64,000 bases of DNA from Omphiscola glabra (GCA_964017045.1 OZ024799.1:30391596-30455595), one strand, 5' to 3'. Counted from the stretch's first letter, positions 45,352-57,274 are shown. Notes: generated from the sequence alone by a model not told the origin. Numbers and translations: made by a program.

Positions 45352-45772
45352 GCTTAAACTGCGTGTGATGGTGTTCAAACACTGCCTTAAACTGTGTGTG
45401 ATGGTGTTCAAACACTGCCTTAAACTGTGTGTGATGGTGTTCAAACACTGCCTTAAACTGTGTGTGATGGTGTTCAAACACTGCCTTAAACTGTGTGTGA
45501 TGGTGTTCAAACACTGCCTTAAACTGTGTGTGATGGTGTTCAAACACTGCCTTAAACTGTGTGTGATGGTGTTCAAACACTGCCTTAAACTGTGTGTGAT
45601 GGTGTTCAAACACTGCCTTAAACTGTGTGTGATGGTGTTCAAACACTGCCTTAAACTGTGTGTGATGGTGTTCAAACACTGCCTTAAACTGTGTGTGATG
45701 GTGTTCAAACACTGTCTTAAACTGTGTGTGATGGTGTTCAAACACTGCCTTAAACTGTGTGTGATGGTGTGA
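45352..45772. repeat. 33-bp minisatellite, about 13 near-identical copies
   Basis: Unit contains ATGGTGTTCAAACACTGCCT. Copies differ at only one or two positions. The 33-bp period opens frames of 130-188 codons on both strands; none looks like a protein family. Confidence 0.97.
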
Positions 45773-46113
45773 TGACATGTCGTTGGGATGATTGCAAGTT
45801 GAAAGCGGCCTTGGGAGTAAGAGGGAGCGGCTCCGACATTCGTCCGTTGAACTGATCAAATTTTCTGCGGTTCAACTATTCAACTGTTGAGCAACTAATT
45901 GAATTTTTCAACTATTCAACTGTTCAACAAATCAACAATTCAACTTTTTCAGTCACGGGAAACATCACTTCTTCGCGATAAGATGTGTATTCAAGAAATG
46001 TAATTGTCAAATATTCTGGCTCATAGATGAACCCTCCGGCTCATATCAGAAAATATTTGGTTGTCTAGGTCTTCTACGCCGAATTACTTCGCCTAGTTTA
46101 GTAACTCCAATCA

Positions 46114-46685
46114 TACAGTCACACGGAGGCCAAGTGACCCTTCAATGGATCCCAGGACATGCGGGGATTCCACCACAAGACAGAGCCGACTGTCTTGCGA
46201 GGCAAGGCTCTTCCCAGCCTCAACCTAACCGGCCAATGACCCAACTGGGGGCCCAAGCCTGGATCAAGGACCTCTGCCACGAGGAGTGGTTAAAAGAATG
46301 GGAACAGGGGAACACGGCCCGTAAGCTTTATCGGAACATGCCCAAAAACAACCGCAAAAGCGATGAGTGGTGGAGTCTTAAACGCTACCACCAGAGTCTC
46401 ATCACCCAGATGAGAACAGAGCATTGCCCTACCCGCAGCTATTTGAACAGATTACACCCATTGCGGGACCCGAGCTGCCGCCACTGTGGTCAGGCACCGG
46501 AGACAATCGCGCACCTTCTAGCCGAGTGCTCAACGCTGGCGACTGGCGTGACTGGGGTCCTCCCAGCCAACCATGTCGAGAGTCTGATTTACGGGACTGC
46601 CCACCAGATGAGGCAGGCCTGTACCTTACTTGCCGGGGCCATAAAAGAGCATCAGCTCGGCCCTTTCCAATGAATGTAATATTTC
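46114..46685 (+). pseudogene. 5'-truncated LINE: RNase H end and CCHC knuckle
   Basis: An open frame of 179 codons from 46134 (continuing upstream without a Met) begins LQWIPGHAGIPPQDRADCLA, the last catalytic motif of a LINE RNase H domain with its Asp. It ends with C115-x2-C118-x8-H127-x4-C132 (CRHCGQAPETIAHLLAEC), the C-terminal zinc knuckle of I/Jockey-type elements. The 14-mer AGTAACTCCAATCA occurs at 46100-46113 and 46686-46699, a target-site duplication that defines the 572-bp insert. No poly(A) tail. The remaining frame is intact, so the insertion is fairly young. Confidence 0.92.
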
Positions 46686-46699
46686 AGTAACTCCAATCA

Positions 46700-47300
46700 C
46701 AACAACTGTCGTGAATCCTAATACTCTCTCTTTGACAATAATCTCAACAAGATCCACTGTAAAATAGCAGTACTTTATTATTCAGGCTATGCACACAATT
46801 CCTTCAACATATCATAAATTTGTACAAGGTTGATACAACAAGACAAGAGCACTGCCAATCGACTTATCAAGCCAAAGTCTCTCTCGCGGTCTCATTTCCG
46901 TGAATGTAACAGCCCCGCTCTCTTCAACATTCGTTAACTCCCCTATTATGCCTTGAACATCTCATGTACTGGTGATATGAAAATCATTCACATTCGTTCA
47001 CAAGTCCCAATTGTCCCCAAAATCACAACACACAAACTCTCACTGATTTCATGACCTTGACAGCAATCCTTACCAAACATCTTTCTTTTGCACTTAATTA
47101 CAAGTGGATTACAGGTATAAATGATGTACTTTGATTATCAAACTTCAATATTAATGATTTTTTGGAAGAAATCACAAGTGGATCCTGCTTTTAGACAGTG
47201 GATTATATTATTGACTCGAGTACAATATCAAACTCTTGGACTCTGTTAGTAGATTATAAGTGCTTAGTATTGGGAATAATTTCTTGTGGGCCTTACAAGT
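46700..47300. other. Non-coding stretch
   Basis: Nothing recognised between the LINE insertion and the next array. Confidence 0.45.
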
Positions 47301-47309
47301 GAATTGATG

Positions 47310-47776
47310 TTACTGTTCCAACTTTATCGTTACTGTTCCAACTTTATCGTTACTGTTCCAACTTTATCGTTACTGTTCCAACTTTATCGTTACTGTTCCA
47401 ACTTTATCGTTACTGTTCCAACTTTATCGTTACTGTTCCAACTTTATCGTTACTGTTCCAACTTTATCGTTACTGTTCCAACTTTATCGTTGCTGTTCCA
47501 ACTTTATCGTTGCTGTTCCAACTTTATCGTTGCTGTTCCAACTTTATCGTTACTGTTCCAACTTTATCGTTACTGTTCCAACTTTATCGTTGCTGTTCCA
47601 ACTTTATCGTTGCTGTTCCAACTTTATCGTTACTGTTCCAACTTTATCGTTACTGTTCCAACTTTATCGTTACTGTTCCAACTTTATCGTTGCTGTTCCA
47701 ACTTTATCGTTACTGTTCCAACTTTATCATTACTGTTCCAACTTTATCGTTGCTGTTCCAACTTTATCGTTGCTGT
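47310..47776. repeat. 20-bp minisatellite, about 23 copies
   Basis: Unit TTCCAACTTTATCGT plus TACTG or TGCTG, the A/G being nearly the only variable site. Because 20 is not a multiple of three, all three forward frames stay open with a 60-bp cycle. Confidence 0.97.
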
Positions 47777-47858
47777 AAGTGAAATCAAACAGAACAATAT
47801 ATCATGCTTTAGAGCAGTACTGCTCCAAATGGTTGCTTGCGGGCTGGCAACGGTACAA

Positions 47859-48234
47859 CAGTCATTCTCCGGTCACCACAGCCAGTCTCCGGTCACCACA
47901 GCCAGTCACCGGTCACCGCACCCAGTCACCGGTCACCGCAGCCAGTCACCGGTCACCACAGCCAGTCAACGGTCACCGCAGCCAGTCACCGGTCACCACA
48001 GCCAGTCACCGGTCATCGCAGCCAGTCACCGGTCACCACAGCCAGTCACGGGTCACCACAGCCAGTCACCGGTCACCGCAGCCAGTCACCGGTCACCGCA
48101 GCCAGTCACCGGTCACCGCAGCCAGTTACCGGTCACCACAGCCAGTCACCGGTCACCGCAGCCAGTCACCGGTCACCACAGCCAATCACTGGTCAACGGA
48201 GCCAGTCACCGGTCACCGTAGCCAGTCACCGGTC
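47859..48234. repeat. Second 20-bp minisatellite, about 19 copies
   Basis: Unit GGTCACCRCAGCCAGTCACC, unrelated in sequence to the preceding array but of the same period. It extends the forward frames to a spurious 311 codons. Confidence 0.97.
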
Positions 48235-49460
48235 CACAAAAGATGAAACTATAAAAATTTATTCATCTGCATTTATACAAAAAATTTAATACCAGTACTA
48301 TTTTTATTATTGATGGAGCAAAATATAATTATTTATACATTTTTAACAGGTAAATGAATCTTCAGCAGTGGCTCTATGAGAATACAGTGGCCAGCAAAAG
48401 TTATAGAGTGTAAGACCTTCGGAAGAAGATTCTGACACTTTCCTCATGCTTGACGCTGCTCAGCCTGATATCAACCTTAAACACCATGACTGCCCTACTG
48501 GAAAGACATCATGGTACTGTTGGCTGTCAGCTATTGCTCAGAAGAGGTTTCCACATCACATAGGAGGAAAAGAAGCAGTTTAATCTCAGACCAGAATTAT
48601 TTAAATTTTTTGTATTTTTTTTTTCTTTGGGGTAATAGTTATATTATTTCCACAGAAGGAATTTTAAAATTTATTTGTGATGTATCATATTTTCAAGAGG
48701 CCAAGGTGATATAAAAATATAACTTTATGCCACTTTAAATATTTGAAAAATAAATTATTTCAATAATAAAACTTCTTTTTGCATTTTCTCAGTTGTGTCA
48801 ATTTTACGAGTGTTGGGTTATTGGAAGCAGTGTATCTCAAAAACCACATGTTTCTAACATGTTTATCTACAATGTCACAGAGGGTTTTATTCTATTAGAA
48901 TAGACAAAAAAAATATTTTGATTTTGGATAAAACAATTTACGTAAACGACTGATTATTTTTCGACATTATTTTTAAAAATTCACAAAAAAAATTATTTTT
49001 AAAGCTATGCTAATTTTCTTCTGTAACGTTGTGCAATGTACTATTTACAATATTTATGCCACGTTTCATTGAATTCATATTGGTGGTTTTTGAGATATGC
49101 TGTTTCCTATAAGTACATCAAATTGCCGAATTTTACCCTTATTTTCTCATCAAAAGCATAAACAAATTAATCAATTTGTCCCTTTTGTTTTTTAAAGCGT
49201 TTTCATTGCTCCAGTGTGATTAGCAAAAAATGTTTTGACTTGATCAAGTATTTTAAATTTTAGCATTTTGACTGCCTGTCCCCCCCCCCCCCCCCCCTTA
49301 AGAAGATAGAAAAATACTATTCAGTAGATCTGCCACTGGTCAATGGCTCAGTGTTCACAATCTTTAAAAACAATCAGTTGCAGAGTAACGGAATAAAATG
49401 CGCACAAACATACTTAAAGCACACACAGGCGTATTTTTTGTAATGTTAAAGATCCACCAT
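48235..49460. other. Non-coding stretch, possible Tc1/mariner end
   Basis: TA-CAGTGGCCAGCAAAAGTT near 48384 resembles a Tc1-like terminus, but no partner end was found. Poly(C) near 49281. No gene recognised. Confidence 0.3.
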
Positions 49461-49465
49461 TTCCA

Positions 49466-49632
49466 GAAGCGTAGCTAGAGTGTTTGGCGCTTGGCGGCGA
49501 AAATTCTCTTTTACGCTTCCTCCCCTTCAACTCTGAAACACATTACTTTCGTCAATAAAATTTTAACAAAGCCCATTTTGGCACCCCACTAGTCTGGTAC
49601 CTGAGGACATCTGCCACCCCATAGCTACGCGT
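49466..49632. mobile_element. Probable decayed MITE
   Basis: Starts AGAAGCGTAGCTAGAG and ends CCATAGCTACGCG, loosely inverted and resembling the GCGTAGC hAT termini elsewhere. Target duplication not convincing. Confidence 0.35.
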
Positions 49633-49939
49633 TTGAAATTTCTCCCGATTTCTACAAAATATTTCGTTTGATTATATTTTAAATAGAAAAGTTCACTTCA
49701 GTTTATAGTGTTGACCCATATTATAGGAAGGCGCTATAATAAGATAATTTCACGTTTAAGTAGAATATTAAGAACAATAACATAAGCCAATAAAAAAACT
49801 GTGTGCTTGTTGGTGAGTGAGGCGTGTTGGATAAAGAAAAGGCAACAGGGGAAGGTGTGGTGTTGTGTCAAGGGAAGCTTTTAGGTATGGTTTGAAAGGC
49901 GTAACGGGGTGTCAGGGGAAGTCGGTACTGGCGTTGAGC

Positions 49940-50145
49940 CTACCAAGAAGGCCCTAAAAACGCCTAACAAGAAGGCATTAAAGACACCTATCAAGAAGGC
50001 CTTAAGGACGCCCTATCAAGAAGGCCCCAAATACTCCTATCAAGAAGGCCCTAAAGGCTCCTATCCTTAAGACGCATTTCAAGAAGGCCCTAAAGATACA
50101 CATCAAGAAGGTTCCAAAGACGTCTCTCAAGAAGGCCCAAGTATA
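49940..50145. repeat. Degenerate repeat with CAAGAAGGCC core
   Basis: Seven or eight units of 24-30 bp sharing ATCAAGAAGGCCCTAAA, much more diverged than the other arrays. Confidence 0.7.
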
Positions 50146-50985
50146 CGCGTGTAAATGAACCTAAGTAAACAGGGTTTGTTTATGGGTATGGCTAAGTGGG
50201 ATATGTCAAGAGTGTTGCAACAGGCAGAGCGAAATAAATATATTAAATAATATATAACTTAATTAATGTCTCAGTAAAGATGTAAAAAGGCTACACATGT
50301 ATGCAGTGCATAATTTCATAGTATCTTCTATTTGTAGGCATTATCAAAAATCAAACTTTCGTTTGCACATTTGACTTTATCACTGCATTGATCAGCCTCA
50401 GCGAACCATGCATCACCTTTCATCTATATGCGATAACTTAATAACACACCACGCTCTAATCATTGCGTCTCATGACCTCATACTGTCTACTGGTCTTGTT
50501 AACAGCACACACACACACACATGCACGCACAAGCTCACAATTAAACACACCGACACGCACACCTACACAGAAACACATACTCCACCACTGGCTAGACCCA
50601 TAACGATCTAACATAAATATACCATAATTGGTTGAAGGGAAATAAGTCGGTTAGTCAAGGGCCACAACTGGGCCTTGGAGATGGTTTATTTGTTGTTCAG
50701 TTACTAAGAACCGGTGCCAAAGTATGTTTATTTTCATTCCAGTGTTCAAGAGATCTGCCATATCGGGTGTTCTAAGTCTGCCAGTGAAGAACTCATAACC
50801 ACTTAGACTATCAGGGGTAACCGGTAAAATAAAGTGCGGATATTCTCACACACTTAGTTTGTAAACAATCACTGGTCACAGACGCAAAGCCGTGAATGAA
50901 AGCCGACAGGTACACTTTCAATTACATAATCATACAATCAAAATTAAACAAACACGGAGAAGGGAAGCAAGATCTATAGTAAGGG
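50146..50985. other. Non-coding stretch with (CA)n
   Basis: A CACACA-rich microsatellite at about 50505-50580. No gene recognised. Confidence 0.5.
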
Positions 50986-50989
50986 GAGG

Positions 50990-51410
50990 CGTCAAAGAGG
51001 TGGTGGCAGGGGCAGACGTGAAGGGTGGTGCCAGGGGCAGACGTGAAGGGGTGGTGCAAGGGGTAGACGTGAAGGGGTGGTGCCAGGGCCAGACGCGAAG
51101 GGGTGGTGCCAGGGGCAGACGTGAAGGGTGGTGCCAGGGGCAGACGTGAAGGGGTGGTGCCAGGGGTAGACGTGAAGGGGTGGTGCCAGGGGTAGACGTG
51201 AAGGGGTGGAGTCAGTGGTAGACGTGAAGGGGTGGAGTCAGTGGTAGACGTGAAGGGGTGGAGTCAGTGGTAGACGTGAAGGGGTAGTGTCAGTGGGTAG
51301 ACGTGAAGGGATGGAGTCAGTAGTAGACGTGAAGGGGTGGAGTCAGTGGTAGACGTGAAGAGTTGGTGTCAGTGGTAGACGTAAAGGGGTGAAGTCAGGG
51401 TTAGGCTTGA
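50990..51410. repeat. GC-rich 26-bp minisatellite
   Basis: About 16 units containing GACGTGAAGGGGTGG, with the second half drifting from TGCCAGGGGCA to AGTCAGTGGTA along the array. A looser GTGTCAGGTGATGGTG repeat follows to about 51700. Confidence 0.9.
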
Positions 51411-51749
51411 GAGTAGGCGATAGCGAAAGGATTGAGGCTGGTGTCAGGAGAAGGCGAAATTGGGTGACAAGGGAAGACTTGACGTGGTGTAAGGGACAGG
51501 CTTGACGGGCTGCCAGGTGAAGAAGTATGTGGTGTCAGTTGTTGGTGTGTGGGGGGTGTCAGGGAAAGGTATAAGGTGGTGTCAGGAGAATGTGTTCGAG
51601 GGTGTCAGGTGATGGTGATAGGGGTGTCAGGTGATGGTGTGTGGGGTTTCAGGTGATGATGTGAGGGGATGTCAAGTGATGGTGTGAGGGGATATCAAGG
51701 GGGGACGGCATGGCTTTTGTCACGGTAAGTAACATTTGGGGTATCAGGG

Positions 51750-52110
51750 AAGATATTTTGGGATGGTCAGTTGAAGGTTTGGGTACCAGGATAGATATGT
51801 GGGGGTGGTCAGTGGAAGGTTTGGGTGCCAGGATAGATATGTGGGGGTGGTCAGTGGAAGGTTTGGGTGCCAGGGAAGATATGTGGGGGTGGTCAGTGGA
51901 AGGTTTGGGTACCAGAATAGATATGTGGGGGGTGGTCAGTAGAAGGTTTGGGTACCAGGATAGATATGTGGGGGTGGTCAGTGGAAGGTTTGGGTGCCAG
52001 GGAAGATATGTGGAGGTGGTCAGTGGAAGGTTTGGGTACCAGGATAGATATGTGGGGGTGGTCAGTGGAAGGTTTGGGTGCCAGGGAAGATATGTGGGGG
52101 TGGTCTGCAG
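51750..52110. repeat. 42-bp G-rich minisatellite, about eight copies
   Basis: Unit contains GGTCAGTGGAAGGTTTGGGT and GATATGTGGGGGT. It is strongly G-rich on the plus strand. The 135-codon frame is repeat-derived. Confidence 0.93.
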
Positions 52111-52265
52111 ACGGTAGGGTGTCAGGCTACGTTGGGCGCCTCAACAAATAAGATCTTTTTTCCCATATTAAAGATCCAGAGAACAAATACCAAAACAAAT
52201 AAAATCTCCAACTTCATTTCCAAATATTTTTTTTTTTTTTAAATCTACACCTGAGAACAAATGTT

Positions 52266-52526
52266 TCCTTCTCTATTATGGCATTAGTTAACTGACACAT
52301 ACTGTCCCGACCCTTTCCTTCTCTATTATGGCATTAGTTAACTGACACATACTGTCCCGACCGTTTCATTCTCTATTATGGCATTAGTTAACTGACACAT
52401 ACTGTCCCGACCGTTTCCTTCTCTATTATGGCATTAGTTAACTGACACATACTGTCCCGACCGTTTCCTTCTCTAGTATGGCATTAGTTAACTGACACAT
52501 ACTGTCCCGACCGTTTCCTTCTCGAT
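52266..52526. repeat. 50-bp tandem repeat, five copies
   Basis: Unit contains CTCTATTATGGCATTAGTTA and ACTGACACATACTGTCCCGA, with very few differences. Confidence 0.95.
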
Positions 52527-52652
52527 TAGGTTTTATGATATTTCTTTTTTACTTTGAAAATTTGTTTATAAGTTTGGGAAAATTTTTCCTGATGCCAAAT
52601 ATCAGAGCCCCCCCCCCCCCCCGCCCCTCTTCCCCCAGGCATCAAAGTTACT

Positions 52653-52866
52653 TATTTAGCACTTCTTCACACGATCAAATTAGCTTCAACTTTGCGTCAA
52701 ATTTTTGTATGAACGCACAATTTATTGCGTGGTCTCTTTTTTTGTACAAAAATGAGAATTCGATCAAATGGTAATTTGAAAGTTGTGACAAGGCTTCATA
52801 CATACATCGCCTCAAATTGAACGAAAATTTGAAAGGAATTTGATCGTGTGAACTGACGCTAAATAA
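52653..52866. mobile_element. Foldback/MITE-like inverted repeat
   Basis: TTATTTAGC...TTCACACGATCAAATT on the left is mirrored by AATTTGATCGTGTGAA...GCTAAATAA on the right, with a loop of about 155 bp. The boundary and target duplication are uncertain. Confidence 0.55.
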
Positions 52867-53103
52867 AAAGTCGAAACGCAATATCTTGATATTGTTTATG
52901 GCGCGCAAATGCCAACACGATTTGCATATACATTCACTTGTGTTTATCTCGACTGTTTGATCGAACTTTGTGTGTTTAGCGTCTTATACATTCACTTCAT
53001 AGTTTCTTCATTTTTTTTAGGGTGGGGGGCACGTTTTTAGTTTATTACAGGTCGACACAAATGTTGTAGTTTTCATCGCTTACAACAAAAGACTTGGCAA
53101 CTG

Positions 53104-53277
53104 CAGTGGCGTAGCGAGCTTAACTCGCGCCCGGGGCACAATACCTTTTTAGCGCCTCCAATACCTTTTTAGCGCCCCCCCTATTCGAAAACCATACAAT
53201 ATTATAGTAAAATATACCATTTGGCGCCCCTTTGTGAGTAGCGCCCTGGCATGATGCCCCCCCTCACTACGCCACTG
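53104..53277 (+). mobile_element. hAT-type MITE, CAGTGGCGTAGCGAG family (copy 3)
   Basis: A 174-bp copy with CAGTGGCGTAGCGAG at the left and CTACGCCACTG at the right, flanked by GCAACTG on both sides (7 bp clear, the eighth overlapping the terminus). Inside, AATACCTTTTTAGCGCC is duplicated in tandem, which explains the extra length over copy 1. Confidence 0.9.
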
Positions 53278-54780
53278 GCAACTGATGATTTGAGGCCAAC
53301 GATCTCAGTGATCAGTAAGATAGTTTTTTTTATAACATTCGATTTCGTACTTTTAATCTAATGATATGTCACTAACTACGTTTGTCACAAAGTTTGTTGG
53401 CTTTGTCCTACTCACCGCAGGTCTGTGCTCAACCCAAGGAACAAAATCGAGACAAATAATTAGTGGCGTAGGAAGGGGGGTGCAAAGGAGAGGATCCAAC
53501 ACACCTCCCCCCCCCCCGGTGGCACTTTCTTTTCTTAAATGGAGGGGGCGGAATTTTAGGAAACCTTTACCGCCAACTAACACTTGCTACGACCCTGATT
53601 TGGACATTGTACAATAATTCCGAGAGTTTAGAACAAATCGGAGAATGAATGAAACTCGGGCGCTCACACAAACACATACAGATGCACACACACATTCACA
53701 CACATACACATATGATACAATGACGACGTTTTTTTCTGTTGAGGTGCCGACGCTGGTAAAAGTTGGCGCATTGATCTGAACATCTGACGTCAACTCGAAT
53801 GTTCATTATGAATAAATGTAAACTGCTCGTTTTCAAAGGCGCCTATTCACACATCTGCCATTGCCAGGCACTCAATCGTTGTGTGTGTGTGGGTGGGTGT
53901 GTGTGTGTGTGTTTAGGGTAACGGGTGAATGGAGTTTTGTTTTTTGTTTTTTTTGGGGTGGGGGGGTATTGAATTTGACACTCGGCTCAGATCCAAACAG
54001 TTTGCATTCATTGCTGTACCAACACCAATCACAGGCGACAAGAATAAATGGCCAATTCTATGGCGGTCCACAAGTTTAAATGCTAAGGTTTCAATCGAGA
54101 TATTTAAATTTTTTTTAAAAGCAAGAAATAGGGTGGGGGGGGGGGGAGGGACATCTCCCGATATGACGTCAACAGGTAGATCCTGAAGATATTACAGGTG
54201 GAGTGATCACTAATAATAAATATTACTTTTAACGTTACAATTTTAAATAAAACTATATATCGTGGTAGCTTAAACTATAATGCACTCAGAAAATTGGAGA
54301 GAGAAAAATTACACCCAATTACACCCAACCCCCCCCCCCCAAAGCCCACCCACTCTCGGGCATTGACGGATTCAAGGGTTGGAAATGGGGGTTGTCCCAT
54401 AATTTGAATGTTTAAATCAAAAGTTATAATTAAAACCCAAAATCTAAAGAAATCTATATGAAAACTCACACCCCTTCTTTTTCTTGGTCACCTTATGCCT
54501 TCCACCACACCCCAGCCAACCACCAAGGCTTATATACTATCTTGCTGAGTTCTATGTATGTAGTTATTATCTAACACAAGGCTAATCTTCTGTAGTAGAC
54601 ACATTTATACGAAGTTTTCATCATATCCCCCCCCCCCCCCATTCATAACCGTCCTGTATATCTTGCCATTTGATTTGTTTGCCAAATACAGAACCACAAT
54701 AAGGCTAAATAAAGGTGACACAATTCTTGGTGACGTAGCCAATCAACTTAAACCTAAATGAAATACATTTTTGTTGAGTT
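53278..54780. other. Non-coding stretch rich in homopolymers
   Basis: Poly(C)/poly(G) runs near 53501, 54135, 54332 and 54627 and a (GT)n tract near 53881-53911. No gene recognised. Confidence 0.5.
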
Positions 54781-54859
54781 ATTGTGTGTCAAATTATGTT
54801 TTGTCAAATGCCCCAATCAACGTCAGGCGCCAACCAAGGGACCCAAATAAAGTCCTATT

Positions 54860-55110
54860 TTAAAGCCGCGACTAAATATCCAAGATAAAAAGCCCCAACT
54901 AAAGAAGCCATCTAAAAGGCCCTAAATAAAAGACTCCAACAAAAAAGGCAATAACTAAAAGGCCCTAAGTAAAAGGTCATAACTAAAGGGTTCTTATTAA
55001 AAGGCCCAAGCTAAAACGACCTTAACTATAAGGCCTTAACTAAAAGACCCCTAACCAAAAGTCCCGAATTAAAAGGCCCTAAATAAAGGCCAATTCGAAA
55101 GGCCCTGAAA
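54860..55110. repeat. Degenerate repeat with AAAAGGCCCTAA core
   Basis: About ten irregular units of 17-25 bp built on ACTAAAAGGCCC; partly similar in motif to the array at 49940. Confidence 0.6.
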
Positions 55111-56160
55111 TTAGTGTTACGTGTTTTACACCTCGAACTACGGTTATTCTAGCAAGGGGGTGGTCCGGTACCTACCCTTTTGCCCCGGCAGAAGGAAACG
55201 CCACCGCGAAGAAGTTGTCGAAAGCACCCGACCGTATTGCGGTCATGACGTCACCGTGTAGCAACGGCCCCGATGTTGACGACGTGTCACGGAATGACCT
55301 TGTCCGCGTTTCTCGTCAACTTCCTCTTGCCTGGCGTTCCTGAAACTTTTGTTCCGTGTAGTTCTGGCGTGTTCCTGTTAATATTGAGTTTGAATATCGC
55401 CAACTGTCCAGCAAAACTATTTCAGTCCAATCTTACACATTTAAAAGGTATCATTCTATAGGTGGTAAACGGCTATTTATGTAACTATATATACCCCGAA
55501 AGAGGTCCTATATAAATTGATCACCCCACGCAAGAACTATCCTTGGCCCACTCTGATGCGCTTCAGATCATAACGATAATATGGTTAAGCCATACAAAAG
55601 GAATGTTTATGATTTCTATAGGGCTTTTTTAATGAGTATACATGATTTGCCATGTTCATCCACTGTTTCAAGCAGACGTTAGCCATACATACTTAACATT
55701 GTTAAGCCATAATTACCAGCCTCTGTTAGCTATGCATACTGACCATTGTTCAGCCATAGTTACCAGCCTCGGTTAGCCATACTTAGCGGCCACTGTTCAG
55801 TCATATTTATAAGCAGAGGGTAGCCATACATACGTACCATTTTTCAGCCATAGTTACCATATGTTAGCCATACATAGGGGCCATTGTTCAGCAAGCTCAC
55901 AAGTGCTTACATTCATCTGCACATACAAGCACTAAATGTAGCCAGTGTCAAGTCTTAAGATATCTGGTAAACTGTTTATCAATGTTGAAATTTAGTCCTG
56001 TGTCGAGCCATGCCAATTAAGCAAAATATTAGTAGGTGAATGTGTGTAAGTTCGCAACTAAGCCTAATGTTCTTAGTTTTTATGTTAGCTTTTTATAAGG
56101 GACTGCAACGGTCTGAAAAAGCAGGGGTTTTTGCCCTTGTTAATCTTTTTTCGCCTAGAA
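55111..56160. other. Non-coding stretch
   Basis: A GC-rich patch at 55150-55340 and a degenerate GTTAGCCATACAT repeat at 55670-55900. No gene recognised. Confidence 0.45.
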
Positions 56161-56161
56161 A

Positions 56162-56623
56162 TTAGAAAAATGTCTGAGATACACACGTTTTCCCCCCACA
56201 AATTCGCAACGCTACACAGCCGCGTGCCCGATCTACAAGTTCTGCTTTATTTCCAGATACCCGATCTACAAGTTCTGCTTTATTTCCAGATGCCCGATCT
56301 ACAAGTTCTGCTTTATTTCCAGATACCCGATCTACAAGTTCTGCTTTATTTCCAGATACCCGATCTACAAGTTCTGCTTTATTTCCAGATGCCCGATCTA
56401 CAAGTTCTGCTTTATTTCCTGATACCCGATCTACAAGGTCTGCTTTATTTCCAGATACCGGATGATGCAATTCCCGTAAATATTTCTTAATTTCTTCAAC
56501 TCGCCTGGTCTCAAATGCTGTTTTCGCCCTGTGAGCAGCCATCTTTGTACGCTCTTTGTACTCCCCGGTATAAACGATAACTGTGGGTGACAAGGAAAGT
56601 TGCAGTCTCCTATAAATAGGCAA
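56162..56623 (-). CDS. Possible SAP-domain exon with an 11-residue tandem repeat
   Basis: The minus-strand frame has Mets at 56623 and 56542. From 56542 it reads MAAHRAKTAFETRRVEEIKK then YLRELHHPVSGNKADLVDR. This resembles a SAP motif (two short helices with a Gly-Asn-Lys-x-Asp/Glu-Leu core) of DNA-binding proteins. The second half, VSGNKAELVDR, is then repeated seven times in all with only V/A and D/E changes, as a 33-bp tandem repeat (about 56229-56460). The frame ends in a non-repetitive tail with a stop at 56162. It could be a single-exon gene, the first exon of a larger gene, or a transposon-borne domain. The unrepeated N-terminus argues for real coding; the repeat argues for recent slippage. 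No downstream exon was found. Confidence 0.45.
   Translation of the reverse strand: MPIYRRLQLSLSPTVIVYTGEYKERTKMAAHRAKTAFETRRVEEIKKYLRELHHPVSGNKADLVDRVSGNKAELVDRASGNKAELVDRVSGNKAELVDRVSGNKAELVDRASGNKAELVDRVSGNKAELVDRARGCVALRICGGKTCVSQTFF
56229..56460. repeat. 33-bp tandem repeat inside the SAP-like frame
   Basis: Seven copies with CCCGATCTACAAGTTCTGCT on the plus strand; few differences between copies. Confidence 0.95.
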
Positions 56624-56679
56624 AATTTGTTTTCGTTATTTTTTAAATTCAGTTTATAACCCCTTACCATAATTTGGCA

Positions 56680-57220
56680 ACTTATAACAATAAAAATTAG
56701 TTACATAAAGATATTAGTTATAATCTGTTGTATGCCCGTTATCTATTAGGGCTTGTCACTTAATGGCGGAAATCTATAAATAGAACTGCTGTAATCATCC
56801 GGGTAATTATGCGGACAAAATGCCAACACTGTTCAGTACTGCTATGTTAGCGAAGTGACTCTTAACCTAAATCAAAACATTGTTTTCAACTATATTTAAT
56901 GAAATATTTACACCACTTTAAAAAATCCACATTCTCAATGATGAAATGGCAAAATACTTTTTGAGAGAGATTGAGAGAAACACATTAATTTATGTGGTGT
57001 TAGGGGATTGGGATCATCCGAACGCAGGTCCAAAATTCATAACACTAGTAGTAGTAGGCCTAATTCATAACACTAGTAGTAGTCCTAATTCATAACACCA
57101 GTAGTAGTAGTAGTAGGCCTAAATCGAATGTCAGTTTAATAATGTTTTACTATGAGTAAATGGTCAAATGTGATAATAGTCACTAAACAACTGTCGGAAA
57201 CATGTTCAAGTTGTGTGTGT
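56680..57220. other. Non-coding stretch
   Basis: Contains a (TAG)n tract near 57043-57115. No gene recognised. Confidence 0.45.
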
Positions 57221-57225
57221 GTCGC

Positions 57226-57241
57226 TCTCTTTCTTACTCTC

Positions 57242-57274
<33 letters not shown>

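Noticed and set aside
47286..48221. 311-codon frame
   Set aside because: It spans two 20-bp satellites. All three forward frames are open, which is what a stop-free repeat gives.
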